A DNA stretch of 64,000 nt from Gentiana macrophylla (taxonomy: Eukaryota > Streptophyta > Magnoliopsida > Gentianales > Gentianaceae): positions 34,997,318-35,061,317 of the forward strand of contig CM047810.1 of the NCBI GenBank assembly GCA_026214975.1. Reading direction: 5' to 3'. Below, one piece after another: positions 34,878-45,963 of the stretch. The first letter of the stretch is position 1. Each line of letters starts with the position of its first letter. A program made the translations under genes and the position numbers. The notes under the pieces were generated by a model. That model made no database searches. It was not told the DNA's origin and saw nothing but the letters and a program-made list of their open reading frames with translations.

Positions 34878-36429
34878 ATTTTATGAACACACCTCATCAA
34901 GAGGTCTCCTGATAAAAGCATTACAATGGAAAAATCCAACTACTAATTTATTTGCAAAAGCTCATCAATCTACTCTATGCGCCCATGAAAAGTTTTAAAT
35001 TTCTCGCCTTTCTCTACTATGTTCGCAAGGAAAACGAAGGCTGGAGGTCTCTCCTCATCTCGATCATGAACAATCTAGTTTCTCCATAGCCAAATACCAT
35101 ATACCACTTCATTCTAGTAATAATTCCAACCGCTAGATTAGATCCTGGTGCTATACTCATATTCCTCCTCACCCAATCGATTGGTCGGGCGTCATAAAAA
35201 TATTGTACTATTTTCTCGAGAAACACATAAATTCCAAATTGCCTTAGCCCAATTGCAAATTCCACCTAATTAAGCGTGTAGGATCGCTTTTCATTTCCTT
35301 CTCCGCATATCTGCAGCAATATGTGTAGAGTAGAGATTTTCCTAGACTTGCAAAGCATTATGTGGAATGGTCCACAATAGGTAGTTACCCCTTGTCGGCC
35401 CTTGCAGCTCCCAAATTTTCTGCCAGACGGGGTCTTCTTCATCTTCGATCTGTGCCTGCATAAAATAAGCCTAGCCCGTTGACACCATATACATCAATTT
35501 TGGGTCTGATGTCCATACATAGCCGTGCTCTCTATGTGCCAGGCCTCCCCTCAATCTAGCATAGGCTTTGCATATTCCTCTCCATGTAGGTGAACTACAC
35601 GCCTTTGTGACTGGAGTCTAATCCTTATATTTATGAGATATCACCTTCACCCACAATGTCTCCTTTTGTTGGATTAGATCCCAAACCAGTTTCCCCAAGA
35701 GTGCAATAATCATTTCGTAATATGCGAAAGCCTCGCCCCCCCCGCATTTTTCGACTTACACAATTTCGGCCCGCCGAGGATGTGCAATTTTTTCCGCTTT
35801 CATCATATCCCTGTAAGAACTCACGGCTAATTTTTTCCACTTTGTTGATGGTAGTCATTGGTAACATCGTAGTCCGCATAGCATAGAACGGTTGTGTTGC
35901 TAAGGAACTCAGATTAAAATGCGCTTACACCGCTCTCGCCGACTTTTTGATTTTCGTGATGCCATTTTGCTCTTCATCTTATCCTCTAAGTATGTAAAGT
36001 GTGAAACACGATCCTACAATGCGTAATCGGGCGCCCAAATATTTACCGAGATCGGAAATGTGTGTCATATTCAAGCTTTGAGCAATAGCAATGATGGTGT
36101 TAATTCCCACATTCCCTGAAGTATAAAATCTTGATTTTGCTGTGCTAATTTTCTGACCAGAACAATTGCTAATTTTCCCTGAAGTATGAAATCCTCCATT
36201 ATTTTTGCTTGTTGCTCAATCGCTTCTCCAAACAGAATTAAACCGTCTGCAAAGAAAATATAGGAGACCGGGGGTCCACCTGATGATATTTTAACTGACT
36301 TCCACTTTCCCGAACTGACTGCTTGGGTGATTTTTGAGCTATGAACCTCAATACATAGAAGAAACAAAAAAAATTGCAATTGGGTCCCCTTGTTGCAAGA
36401 CTCTACTTGCACTAAGCATTTTTTTCTCC
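34847..36429 (-). mobile_element. 5'-truncated LINE (L1-type) with target duplication
   Basis: The A tail appears as poly-T at 34847-34871. The flanks ATACTACCTAAATC (34833-34846) and ATACCATCTAAATC (36430-36443) agree at 12 of 14 positions. The interior reads, on the minus strand, as the end of the RT domain, then the post-RT and zf-RVT regions, in shifting frames (36071-36429, 35631-35879, 35017-35265). Confidence 0.75.
36071..36429 (-). pseudogene. LINE reverse transcriptase fragment
   Basis: The fragment contains CIEVHSSKITQAVSSGKWK and a downstream FADGLILFGEA. The normal catalytic motif is FADD; here the second aspartate is glycine, which would abolish activity. The domain is truncated at its N side by the insertion end and is shifted after about 36180. 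Confidence 0.75.
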
Positions 36430-36587
36430 ATACCATCTAAATCAAACAAACCCCATTAACACTTTTCTCCTTCATACCATCTAATTCAAACAAACCCCAT
36501 TTATTCTTATCCTTTTAAAAACTCATTTGAAAAGTGAAAAATAAGACCACCCCATAGTTATTTCATGGGTCCGCCGCTGGTCACTAT

Positions 36588-36735
36588 CATCATTTAGAAT
36601 AATCGTATTTCATTGATTCAATTGAATGTAGAGAGTACAAATATATAGGGTTCGGTGACTTAGTCTAAGTCACTAAGATAAATACGACAATAATAATATT
36701 TAAAGTAATATAATATTTAAACTATATTATCCTCA
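36588..36735 (-). repeat. 3' LTR piece and polypurine tract of outer Copia element
   Basis: On the minus strand, a GTGGGGCGAG-type purine tract after the coding end is followed by a TGAGGATAATATAG start. The next 80 bases match the plus strand at 45320-45405. The distal part is lost or meets the hAT flank. Confidence 0.55.
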
Positions 36736-38425
36736 ACTCGCCCCACAAACCCATGGAAAGTGTCTAAACACACGGAGATTGAACTTTAAATCGGTAAACG
36801 CAGGTCGAGCCAACGGTTTGGTGAGGACATCGGCTAACCGGTCCTCAAGGAGATAAAAGAGATGCCGAGCTTGAGTCGCAACTAATTCGTGAACATGGTG
36901 GAAGTTGATCTCTATGTGTTTCGTGCGGCATGAAACACCGGATTGTGAGCAAGATAGGTGGCCCAATATTATCACACCAAAGAGTAGGCGGGGAAGACAA
37001 TGTAACTTGCATCTCACGAAGAAGATTGCAAAGCCACCAAGTTCGGCGGTGGTGTTAGAAAGAGTCTTGTACTCGGCCTCAATGCTACTTTTTGAAATCA
37101 CAAGTTTTGCTTACTACGCCAACTAATGAGATTCTCACCAAGGAAAATACAATATGCCCCAACAGAACAACGAATATCACCGCCGCCGCCCAATAAGAGT
37201 CGAGAATAAGCCCGGAGCAAAACAGAGGACCGGCAGGGAGAAGAAGAGACCATCGGATATAATGTGCTTAAGATACCGAATAATACGCTTAACGGAAACC
37301 CAATGAGCCTCGGTAGGAGAATGCATGAACTTACTAACCTTGTGAACCGAGAAGGCAATATCAGGTCGAGTGAAACTGAGATACTGTAGACCACCAACAA
37401 GTACGGTAAAGTGACGGATCGACACATGGAGGGCCATCATCAAGTGTAAGACGGGTCGAGGCCGACATAGGTGTTTGACAAGGCCTGGCCTTGTCTAAAG
37501 AGGCACGCCGCAGGTCGGGCCGATATATACTTGAGCCGAGTGAGAAATAGCCCGCTCGGAGGTAGGAAGCACCTCAATGCCAAGAAAATATGACCGAGAA
37601 CCAAGGTAAGGCCGGAAGGTGCCGACCAAGATAAGAGACAACCTGTTCAACAAGAGCCAGATTTATGAGCCGATAATAATAATATCATCCACATAAGTCA
37701 AAATATAAACACGAGCACCATCACGAGAATAAATATATAAGCGAGGTGTCGGCTTTGGAGTCGACAAAGCCAAATCGAGTTGAGACATCGGTGAAGCGAG
37801 AGAACCAAGAACGGAGCCTCTGAAAAAAGGCCATAAAGGCCGTGGGCAAAGATGGAAAACATAACTGGATAATCGGGGTGAACAAATCACCGAGGCCGCC
37901 GCGTATAAACGGGCTCAGATAAATGCCCATGGAGGATAGCATTCTTAATATCCACCTGGCGAGGAGACCAACCCTGCGAAATAGCAGTGATAGAAGAAGG
38001 CGAATAGTGACCGGTTTAACGACCAAACTAAATGTGTCAGTGAAATCAACACCTTCGGCCTGATGAATACCCTTGGCCACAAGGCGAGCATTGTGACTCT
38101 CAAAATGCCCATCGGCATGACGTTTAGTGCGATAAACCCATTTATTACCAACAATATTCATGTGAGGATGCGGAAGAACAAGATCCCAGGTCTGGTTGTA
38201 CAACAACGCATCAATTTTCTCTCTTATAGCATTATGCCAATTCTGGTGTTTGGAGGCTTCGGCATAAGAAGAAGGGTCTAAGGAGTCGGTAGAAACAACA
38301 AGGGCTTTATGAAGCGCAGGTAGCGGATAAAGTCGTGATGAGAGATAGGTTTGATGGAATTAGTTTTGGTTCGAGTAACCATGGTATGAAATGGGAGTAG
38401 GTGGGGAAGGAGTGATGTAAGTCAA
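36733..38425 (-). pseudogene. Outer Copia element: reverse transcriptase and RNase H
   Basis: From high to low coordinates: a start of the RT domain with TWDLVLPHP, NKWVYRTKRHADG and AKGIHQAEGVDFTDTF (38206-38040), the YVDDIII catalytic motif (about 37690), the [19 protein letters not shown] segment (37300-37370), and RNase H with SKSSIEAEY and TKHIEINFH plus ADVLTKPL (36780-37100). Several frameshifts separate these parts. A Gypsy-type LTR has entered just upstream at 38431; the preceding hinge continues at 45045. Confidence 0.85.
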
Positions 38426-39536
38426 CCGGATGATGCATTTAACGATGTTTTACTCCCATTTCTTATGCATTTATTGATGTTTTTGTATCAAATTGAGCAA
38501 ATATTGTGATGATTTGGACAATCTTTTGTATATAGTAAATATTATGAAAATCAACAATTTTGGCACATATTAAAGCTTATTAGCAAATTTTGTTATCGGA
38601 TTTACGTATGGCATCTTTGTGTTTTTGTTTTACAACAGAGATACCAAGGCTTGGAGCTTAATCTTGAGGTTTGAAGCTTGATGAGTGATTAAGGAGCAAA
38701 TTGGCACATCAAAGGCAATAATCACACTTTTGCGAAGGTAAATGGCCCACGCCGATGTAGTCGGCGCCTGCCGAAAGGCCAATGATGCAAACATAGAGTT
38801 TTTTTCAAGATAAATGGTGCACGCCAACATTTCACTTTAAGGCCGCCAAAGAGAGATTTGAATCATCTCTCGACGAAGCATTAAATTCATAATGACAGAT
38901 GCTAACTACCATGCCAGGCCCGACACACGCCATTCACACGCAAGGTAGAGATGTCGTACGCCAGTCACCATCGGCGCACGCCGAAACTGTAGATTCAGCA
39001 ATTAAGAAGCTCATTTATTCTCTCACAAAACATATCTCAACTACTCCACTCTCATTCATCTTGAAGGCACCCCAACCTTCAAGGATCTCCTAGCCAAAAT
39101 TCCATCAATATTTAGCTTTTAATTCCAATTGTAAACATTAAGAATTCTTAGTTTAATTTCTAGATCACTTTGGTTGGAGCAAGTTCATCACTTTTGTGTA
39201 CCAAACTCCACTGAAGTCTTTTGAAGTTGAATGAAACCTTCCCTTTTCAAGTTTGTAGCTTGTGATTGGTAAATTCTTAGCCTTTCCTTTGATTTAATTG
39301 TTCTTATAAATATGAATACTAGCTTTGACATGTTGATGTTCATATTCATGAGTGTCTAGTTCTATACTAGCCAATATAATGTTGTAGAGATAGTACAATC
39401 TCTTATGCTCATTGGGAATGATTGTTCATGTTGCTTAGTTTCATTTGTTGTGTATCTTTTCCTACATGCATTGTATGGTTTGTTTGTGTTGGAGTAATTA
39501 ACCATTGCTTGCTTACATACACACTTGATGGAGACC

Positions 39537-39915
39537 TGAAGAGAGTTTGAGAATGTGATAAACACAAGAGTAAACTTCAACTTGGTTTATTCATTGATAT
39601 GAAAGGTGTATAAATAGATACAATTGAGAGAGGCTAGCACTAGCTTGGGCGGCCACTTGAGTATGTAGATGTGGGCAAGCATGCAAAAGTAAAAGTAAAA
39701 GCTATGTCTATGACATATTAATTGTGTCTATGACATAAAGTAAACTAGAGTTTGACATATTAATTGTTTATATGTATCACAATTAATATGTCTTTATAAT
39801 TAAATAAAGTGTACAAAATATCCTCAGATTTAATTTCTCGAGGTCAGCCGAGCACCTCGCCGAACTTCAATGAGACTCATCAATCTGGCCAAGTAATGTC
39901 AGTAATATTTCCACA
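39537..39915 (-). repeat. 3' LTR of the inner Copia
   Basis: 379 bp. The first 280 bp or so (plus order) match the other LTR closely. The last 75-80 bp (39838-39915) differ at many grouped positions. Confidence 0.9.
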
Positions 39916-39927
39916 CCCCCTCAAATC
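39916..39927 (-). promoter_or_regulatory. Polypurine tract of the inner Copia
   Basis: The minus strand reads GATTTGAGGGGG directly before the 3' LTR start. Confidence 0.8.
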
Positions 39928-39960
39928 GGGTCAGATATGTTGATGCACCCAAGTTTGCTA

Positions 39961-40320
39961 CTAAGTCTCACGAACATAAGAGGGAATAGCCTTGGTAAGA
40001 ATATCAAGATTCTGATCTGCTGAGGAACATACTGGGAGTTGAATAATCCTCGCATCAATCTTTTCCTTCGTAAAGTGTCTCACAATATCCACATGCTTGG
40101 TTTTATCATGATGGATGGGATCTTCACCATGCATAAGGTGAATTATTATCACAACATAGTGTGATAGGTTGTTTGAGAGGTTGTTTGAAGTTCGCCAAGC
40201 ACTTTTTAGCCATAGAGCTTCACAAATGCCGAGTACAAGTGCCCTAAGTTCACTTTCAAGATCGCTTCTTGACACATGAGTTGTTTCTTGCTTCTCCAAG
40301 TAACTGTGTTCCCCATACAT
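39961..40320 (-). pseudogene. Inner Copia RNase H domain
   Basis: It contains THVSRSDLESELRAL, in which the normal SRSS has changed, then KTKHVDIVRHF and LDILTKAIP, in the order seen at the end of Copia polyproteins. The frame is open over this stretch but is disconnected from the RT frame. Confidence 0.85.
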
Positions 40321-40582
40321 AGGAACAATAGCCTGTGGTAGACCTTCTATCTATGTGGCATCCAAATTTCAATCAAGATCAAGATAGACCTTGATGGATC
40401 TATCGCCAGACTTGGTGAAGTGTAACCCTTGGCCAGAGTGGACTTCAAATACCGCAGATATTCTATTCACTTTGCATCCCAATGTTGCTCAAGAGGGCAA
40501 TGCATGAATCAAGCACCAGGTGACACACCATATGCAATATCCGGTCTTGTATGGGATAGGTAGATGAGTTTCCTACAAGTCT

Positions 40583-41420
40583 TTGATATTGTTCGCTTTT
40601 ACAAAAAGATGTCACCATGTAGCAGGGTATGACCTGGGTCTACTGGGGATACAAGTTTTGCACCCCAAAGATGCCGCTTTTCAAAGAGTCCAGTACATAT
40701 TTCCTTTGGGAGACCGAGATTCCTTTGATGTTCCTAGCTACTTCCATGCCAAGAAAATACTTAAGTAAACCCAAGTTTTTAACCTCAAAATACCTTTGCC
40801 GAAAGAATTCTTTCAAGTGTTGGATCTCAAAGAGGTCATCTCCAAGAAGGATGATATCATCCACATAGACAATAAGAATAGACCTCTTACGGTTGGTTGT
40901 CTTGATGAACATAGTGTGATCGAATTGCATTGGTGATATCCAAAGCCTTTGACCACAGCTTGTTAATTTTCCAAACCATGCCCTTGGTGATTGCTTCTGT
41001 GCCATATAGAGATTTCCTCGCTTGCACACCTTGCCTTGAGTATGAGGATTGATAAAACCAGAGGTATAGTCATATAAACCTCCTCAAGAAGGTCCCCATT
41101 TAGAAAAGCATTTTTGATGTCCAATTGATGAAGAGGCCACTGTTGGACAAATAGAGAAATTAGTACTCTGACAAAGTTGAGCTTTGCCACTTGGTGCAAA
41201 AGTTTCTTTATAGTCAACGCCATAAGTTTGAGTGAATCCTCGCTACCAATCTGGCTTTGTACTTGTCAATAGTACCATCAAGCAGTTGTATTTGATAGTG
41301 AATAACCATTTGCAACCGACTGTCTTCTTGCCTTTTGGAAGAGTTGTGAGATCCCAAGTATGATTATCCGGGAGGCGATCATCTCTGCTTTAACAAAGCA
41401 ATTTTCCACTTATCATTTTG
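40583..41420 (-). pseudogene. Inner Copia reverse transcriptase
   Basis: The parts 40640-41029 and 40963-41223 carry QLDIKNAFLNGDLLEEVYM and the catalytic YVDDIILLGDD, followed by KYFLGMEV and ISVSQRKYVLD. The start of the domain is shifted near 41230-41400. Confidence 0.85.
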
Positions 41421-41598
41421 AAGGGCCTCCTGAATATTTCTAGGGATAGAGTGAGAGTCCAGGTCCTGTGTAAACATGGCAAAGACAGGAGACAACTGAT
41501 CATAAGATAAATAAGAATGAATAGAATGATCAGTGCATGATCTTTTCCCTTTCCTTAGAGCAATAGGTCTCATCATCCACTTCAGCAGATCACGAGAG

Positions 41599-42884
41599 TC
41601 AATAAGCCGAGTCCCAAAGAAGAAGTCTGCCGAGGTTCTGTTCGGCCAGGCTCGGGTCGATGGACTCTTGTTCAGGAGGTTGCTGAGAAGTATTAGGCTG
41701 TAGAGAGTCAGTAGGGTACTGAAGTTCAGCCTCCTGAGGATCAGGAGGTTGCTGAGGGTTAAGAGTTTGCTGAATGAAGGGGTTTAGGTCAATTTCTATC
41801 GAGTTTCCATCGCTGGATCGCCAAAGTGGACTTGCTGTAGTAGGAGTCCTTTCAAAAATTTTACATCCATAGAATTGTAAAATCTTTTTTCGTAAGAGAG
41901 TAGCACTTGTAACCTTTCTCGTCCTTTGCATATCCTAGAATATGCACTTGTGAGCTTTGGGATCAAGTTTGCTTCTGTGTTGGGCATGGATATAGACAAA
42001 CACAAGACAACCAAAGATTTTTGGAGGTAATCGGGAAATAAGATGGGGCGGGAGTGTGTGTCCAGTAGGGTTTTGATAGGAGTTTTGAAGCCTAGTACCT
42101 GCTTTGGGAAGTCTGTTGATTAAGTATGTGGAAGTCAATATGGCTTCACCCCACATATATTTTGGAACATTTGTGGTAAACATAATAGACCTAGCCATTT
42201 CAAGCAGATGCTGTTTTTTCTCTCAAGAACCCCATTTTGCTTTGAGGGGTTTCAACACAACTCTCGATATGGACAATCCTTTATCCATCAAGAAATTACC
42301 GAGATGAGACTCATAATATTCAAGAGCATTGTCGGTCCTTCAAGATTTTGATCTTAGTGTCAAACCGAGTGGAGACCATGTTGTAAAATTCTTGAAAGAT
42401 GGGTCCAACTTCGACTTATCCTTCATTAAAAATAACCAAGTGGTTCCGTGTGGTCATCTATGAAGGTAACAAACCACCTCTTTCCTGTTATGCTTTTTAC
42501 TCTTGAGGGTCCCCATACGTCACTGTGAATTAAGGTGAATGGTGTGGATGGTAAGTAAGGTAATTTTGCATACACAGATTTGGTGAGTTTAGCAAACTGA
42601 CAAATATCACATTGAAGATCATTCAAATTACAACCTTTAAACAATTCAGGATCTATAGACTTTAAATAACTAAAACTGGGATGTCCTAGTCTATAATGCC
42701 ATAACATGATATTGTCTAGGTTTTGAGTGCAGGCTGCTGAGGCAGATTCAGTCTTCAGTCTTCTGTCTTCAGCAGGGTTGACCACAAACAGACCTGAGCA
42801 AGGTTTAGCAGTCCCAATCACTGCCTTTGAGGAATGATCCTGGAATGTGCACTGATTCTCATTAAAAACAACAGTCCAGTTCAA
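41599..42884 (-). pseudogene. Inner Copia integrase with pre-integrase zinc-binding region
   Basis: 42426-42884 contains the LWHYRLGHPS histidine motif, the CDICQFAK cysteines and HSDVWGPS with the first catalytic aspartate, then FVTFIDDHT. The frame breaks near 42425. 41935-42198 resumes with the later integrase region (YLINRLP) and IFGCLVFVYIH. The linker to RT (41599-41931) is Pro/Gln-rich. Confidence 0.85.
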
Positions 42885-43299
42885 ATCTTTAGTAAGTTTA
42901 CTGACAGATATGAGATTGCAATCTAATTTTGGAACAAATAGGACATTCTGCAGGCATATCTTATTAGTAAGTCTGACTGACCAAAACCTTTTGCACTAGA
43001 GATAGATCCATCGCCAGCCTTAATATTGTGAATTTGGGGACATGGCTTAAGTTGAGTAATGAGATTTTTATTACTACCATATGGGAAGAGGCCCCGAGTC
43101 AACAATCCAGGTTTCATTACTAATAGATGAGTAGAATTTACCTCTTTTCGGCATGAGAGGCTATGTCAAGAGAGTGACTACCTCCCTTTTGTTGAGTTAG
43201 AAAGGCTTTGAATGCGACAAGTGAGCATTCAACTGTTGTCATCTTCTTCCTCACTTATGTGCCTCGCCTCGACTCCCTTGGTGTCCTGAGGACTTGGAG

Positions 43300-44170
43300 G
43301 AGTTAGGCTTGCCATGTAGCTTCCAAAGCAAGTGTCCTTGGTGTGATTAGTGCGTTTGCGGTGGTCACGAAACGCCTTCCCAGCTTTATCGGCGGGCTTC
43401 CCAGTAAGCCTCGAGAGCCTCTCAAGCAGGTTCCCGACGATCGGCAGGTGGCACTTTCAGAGTTGTCGGCAGGGGGTTCAAAGAAACATCACTTTCCTCC
43501 TGCTTTCCTCATGTTTGACCTCAAAGAAACATGGATTTGAGATTTGGAAGAGGTTTAGTAGCAAGAATTCTACCTCGACATCATCAAGAGTAGGATTCAT
43601 CCAGTGAAGGAATTTGAATACTCTTCTTCTTCTCGATGATGTCTTTAAAGAGTGCAACATCTTTAACATCATTCCAGGGTGAGTTTCCAACATATCTAGG
43701 TGTTGCCATGCCTTAGATAGTTGATTAAAGTATTGAGTTCTGAGACATATCCCCTTGTCTGCAATTTTGAATCTGAGCTTGAGTTCATGTGACTTTCAGA
43801 TGTATTGTCCTTTTTTTGAGTAAAGGTCTCGGCATTGTCCTGCATTTCCTTAGCGATGTCATACATCATGAAGTTCTCATCGATCTCTTTTGTCATGAGA
43901 CCTCGTGAGGATGGTCATGACTTGGTTATTTTCTGTGTCCCATGCTTCAAACTTGGGGTCGGGCCAAAGAGGCGTGTTTGGAACCGCATGATATCCCATC
44001 TTGCCCTGGCCGGAGATATACATTTTCATAGACCTTGACCATAGCAAGTAATTGTTACCATCAAGTTTATGATTTGTAAAAGAAGAGTGTTCGATTATCC
44101 CGGTCTTTGAGGCACCATGAGTCTATCAAGAAGATGAAACATCGATAATGTTGACATTTTTCCTCAAAAA
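43300..44170 (-). pseudogene. Inner Copia gag
   Basis: On the minus strand after the leader there are LDGNNYLLWSRSMKMYISG, WPDPKFEAWDTEN and a KEIDENFMMYDIAKEMQDN segment (43696-43896), then the HPGMMLKMLHSL part (43478-43693). These match the Copia gag (UBN2-like) layout. At least three frameshifts separate them. Confidence 0.75.
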
Positions 44171-44206
44171 GAACTGAGTTTTGCGGCCATTTTTAGAACT
44201 CAAGAA

Positions 44207-44219
44207 GGCTCCGATACCA
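44207..44219 (-). promoter_or_regulatory. Primer-binding site (initiator tRNA-Met type)
   Basis: The minus strand reads TGGTATCGGAGCC immediately after the 5' LTR end. It differs by one base from the usual TGGTATCAGAGCC complement of plant initiator tRNA-Met. Confidence 0.9.
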
Positions 44220-44593
44220 TGAAGAGAGTTTGAGAATGTGATAAACACAAGAGTAAACTTCAACTTGGTTTATTCATTGATATGAAAGGTGTATAAATAG
44301 ATACAATTGAGAGAGGCTAGCACTAGCTTGGCGGCCACTGAGTATGTAGATGTGGGCGACAAGCATGCAAAAGTAAAAGTAAAAGCTATGTCTATGACAT
44401 ATTAATTGTGTCTATGACATAAAGTAAACTAGAGTTTGACATATTAATTGTTTATATGTATCACAATTAATATGTCTTTATAATTAAATAAAGTGTACAA
44501 AATATCCTCAGATGAATTTACGAGGTCATTGAGCACCTGTTGAACTTCAATGACTCATCAATCTCTTGAAGTAATCTTTGTAATATTTCCACA
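44220..44593 (-). repeat. 5' LTR of the inner Copia
   Basis: 374 bp, TG to CA, bordered by the primer-binding site and by the AGACC duplication. A GTGTATAAATAGATAC box, also present in the 3' LTR, may be the promoter in either orientation. Confidence 0.9.
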
Positions 44594-45044
44594 AGACCGA
44601 AAGGAGATGTTAGGTGTGGAAAAAGGGTAAGAGAACCGGAAGGTAAAATCGACCTTAAGTGGAACTCGATTTCTTATCCGGGGGTCATTGCTTTTGCATT
44701 GCATTCAATTTCTTATCATGTTGAATCATTAGGTATATGACACCTAGGCCAAAAAGGAGATATAGTGTAGCTTCATACACTCGTATGACGACGGGAATTA
44801 CTTGCTTAGAATGCACCGATTCACACGTTGAACGCTAATAGAGATTTTCTTGAACTATGCATTATCTTGGTTAGTTATTTTATCATTTTATCACCCTTTG
44901 TAATGGTAAGTTCTAAGATACGTTTATTTTCTAGCACTGTTGTGACTTAGATCAAGATAATTGTAGTTTGTTGGTGTTTGACCTCATAAATCCTTGTGGG
45001 ATACGACATTGACCACTAGACTAGACTACAATTGACTCGTTACA

Positions 45045-45240
45045 CTGCCGGTGGGATTGGACATCTAGAAAAGGCTGATCAAGAAGACGAGTCAGGAGAG
45101 GCCGAGGCCGAAGTAGACGCAGGAAAGGTGGAAGGGGAAGGCTCGGTAGTAGGAGCTGGAGGGAACCGGCATGAGAGATGGATTTTGGGTAGGTGCTGGA
45201 AGGAAGACGGGAAGCGGGACAAGAAAGTAAGACCCATGAA
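45045..45240 (-). pseudogene. Outer Copia element: Pro/Ser-rich hinge before RT
   Basis: The minus frame gives a Pro/Ser/Ala-rich stretch (including PPAPTTEPSPSTFPAST), the usual linker between Copia integrase and RT. It continues into the RT at 38425 once the Gypsy LTR is set aside. Confidence 0.55.
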
Positions 45241-45318
45241 AAGGGTTAGGGTTTAGGAAATAATTGGCAATGAGAGTGAAAAGGGTTAGGGTTTAGGAAA
45301 TAATTGGCAATGAGAGTG
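45238..45318. repeat. Direct duplication of a 40-bp unit
   Basis: GAAAAGGGTTAGGGTTTAGG and the following 20 bases are repeated exactly, starting at 45238 and 45278. Confidence 0.85.
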
Positions 45319-45405
45319 TCACGGATAATATAGTTTGAATATTGTATTTACTTTAAATGTTATTATTGTCGTATTTATCTTATAGTGACTTATTGACTAA
45401 GTCAC
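45319..45405 (+). repeat. LTR fragment of the outer Copia family, opposite orientation
   Basis: It is the inverse complement of 36650-36735, with small indels. It starts after TGTC and runs directly into integrase sequence, with no gag or protease between. Confidence 0.6.
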
Positions 45406-45905
45406 CGTCTTCCTTTCTACACTTTTGAGTTTACATCTACTGCCTCATTGGACCTGATTTACTACGATGTCTGGGGCCTGTTCTGAGCCCTCAATTTACG
45501 GTTCCCGTTATTATGTTTGTTTTCTGGACGACTTCACCAAATATCTATGGCTTTATGACCTGAAGAATAAATCTGATGTTGAAACTATCTTTCCTGACTT
45601 TCTTGCTATGATTGAACGTCAGTTTAGTACCAAACTAAAGTCCATCCAAACTGATTGGGGTGCTGATTACCGTCGCGTTTCCACTTTTCGTACCTCTCTT
45701 GGCATCCGGCATCACCTTTCCTGTCTCCACACACACGAACAAGTTAGTGCCATTGAGCGCCGCCACTGTCAAATTGTTGAAGTTGGCCTCTCAATTCTTG
45801 CCCAATCTAATCTTCCGCTTCCCTATTGGGAGGACGCCTTTATCACTGTCACTTACATTATCAACCGGCTTCCCACCAAAGTTCTTCATGATAATTTTTG
45901 AATTA
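45406..45905 (+). pseudogene. Copia integrase core fragment
   Basis: 45467-45901 contains YGSRYYVCFLDDFTKYLWLY, SIQTDWGADYR (second catalytic aspartate), CLHTHEQVSAIERRH (third acidic residue) and YIINRLPTKVL. The conserved DVWG start lies one frame away near 45460. It is on the strand opposite to the RT/RNase H of the outer Copia. Confidence 0.85.
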
Positions 45906-45963
45906 TTGCCTTTAATTTATTGAAAACAATTCTTTTCTTTATTCAAGTAAGAGCTTTTACCTA

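Larger units (their letters stand above)
34677..36579. mobile_element. hAT-like element with a LINE inside
   Basis: The ends CAGAGGCGGGTCT and (complement of right end) CAGCGGCGGACCC continue into GGGGTGGTC-like subterminal blocks on both sides. Flanking octamers ATCACTGC (34669-34676) and GTCACTAT (36580-36587) match at 5 of 8 positions, as an aged hAT duplication might. No transposase frame is present; the bulk is a later LINE insertion. Confidence 0.55.
39537..44593 (-). mobile_element. Full-length Copia retrotransposon with target duplication
   Basis: LTRs at 39537-39915 and 44220-44593 start TGTGGAAATATTAC and end CTCTCTTCA on the minus strand. AGACC flanks both sides (39532-39536 and 44594-44598). 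A primer-binding site TGGTATCGGAGCC and a polypurine tract are present. The total length is 5057 bp. Gag, integrase, RT and RNase H are all recognisable in Copia order but are broken by numerous shifts and stops, so it is not autonomous as read here. Confidence 0.92.
38431..45044 (+). repeat. Gypsy-type solo LTR split by a full-length Copia
   Basis: The left part, 38431-39536, begins TGATGCATTTAACG. The right part, 44599-45044, ends with CTTGTGGGATACGAC and CGTTACA, as in Athila/Tat-type LTRs. Removing the Copia insertion gives about 1.55 kb. The outer Copia coding sequence is interrupted at exactly these two edges, which supports a real insertion. I see no clean 5-bp target duplication. GGCGCACGCCGA-type motifs occur at 38750-38990. 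Confidence 0.6.

Noticed and set aside
38431..45044. Complete Gypsy element rather than an LTR
   Set aside because: Once the Copia is set aside only about 1.55 kb remains, with no coding sequence, and both edges abut the same interrupted outer Copia.
45241..45300. GGGTTAGGGTTTAGG resembling telomeric repeat
   Set aside because: It is only one telomere-like motif within a 40-bp unit present twice; no telomeric array.
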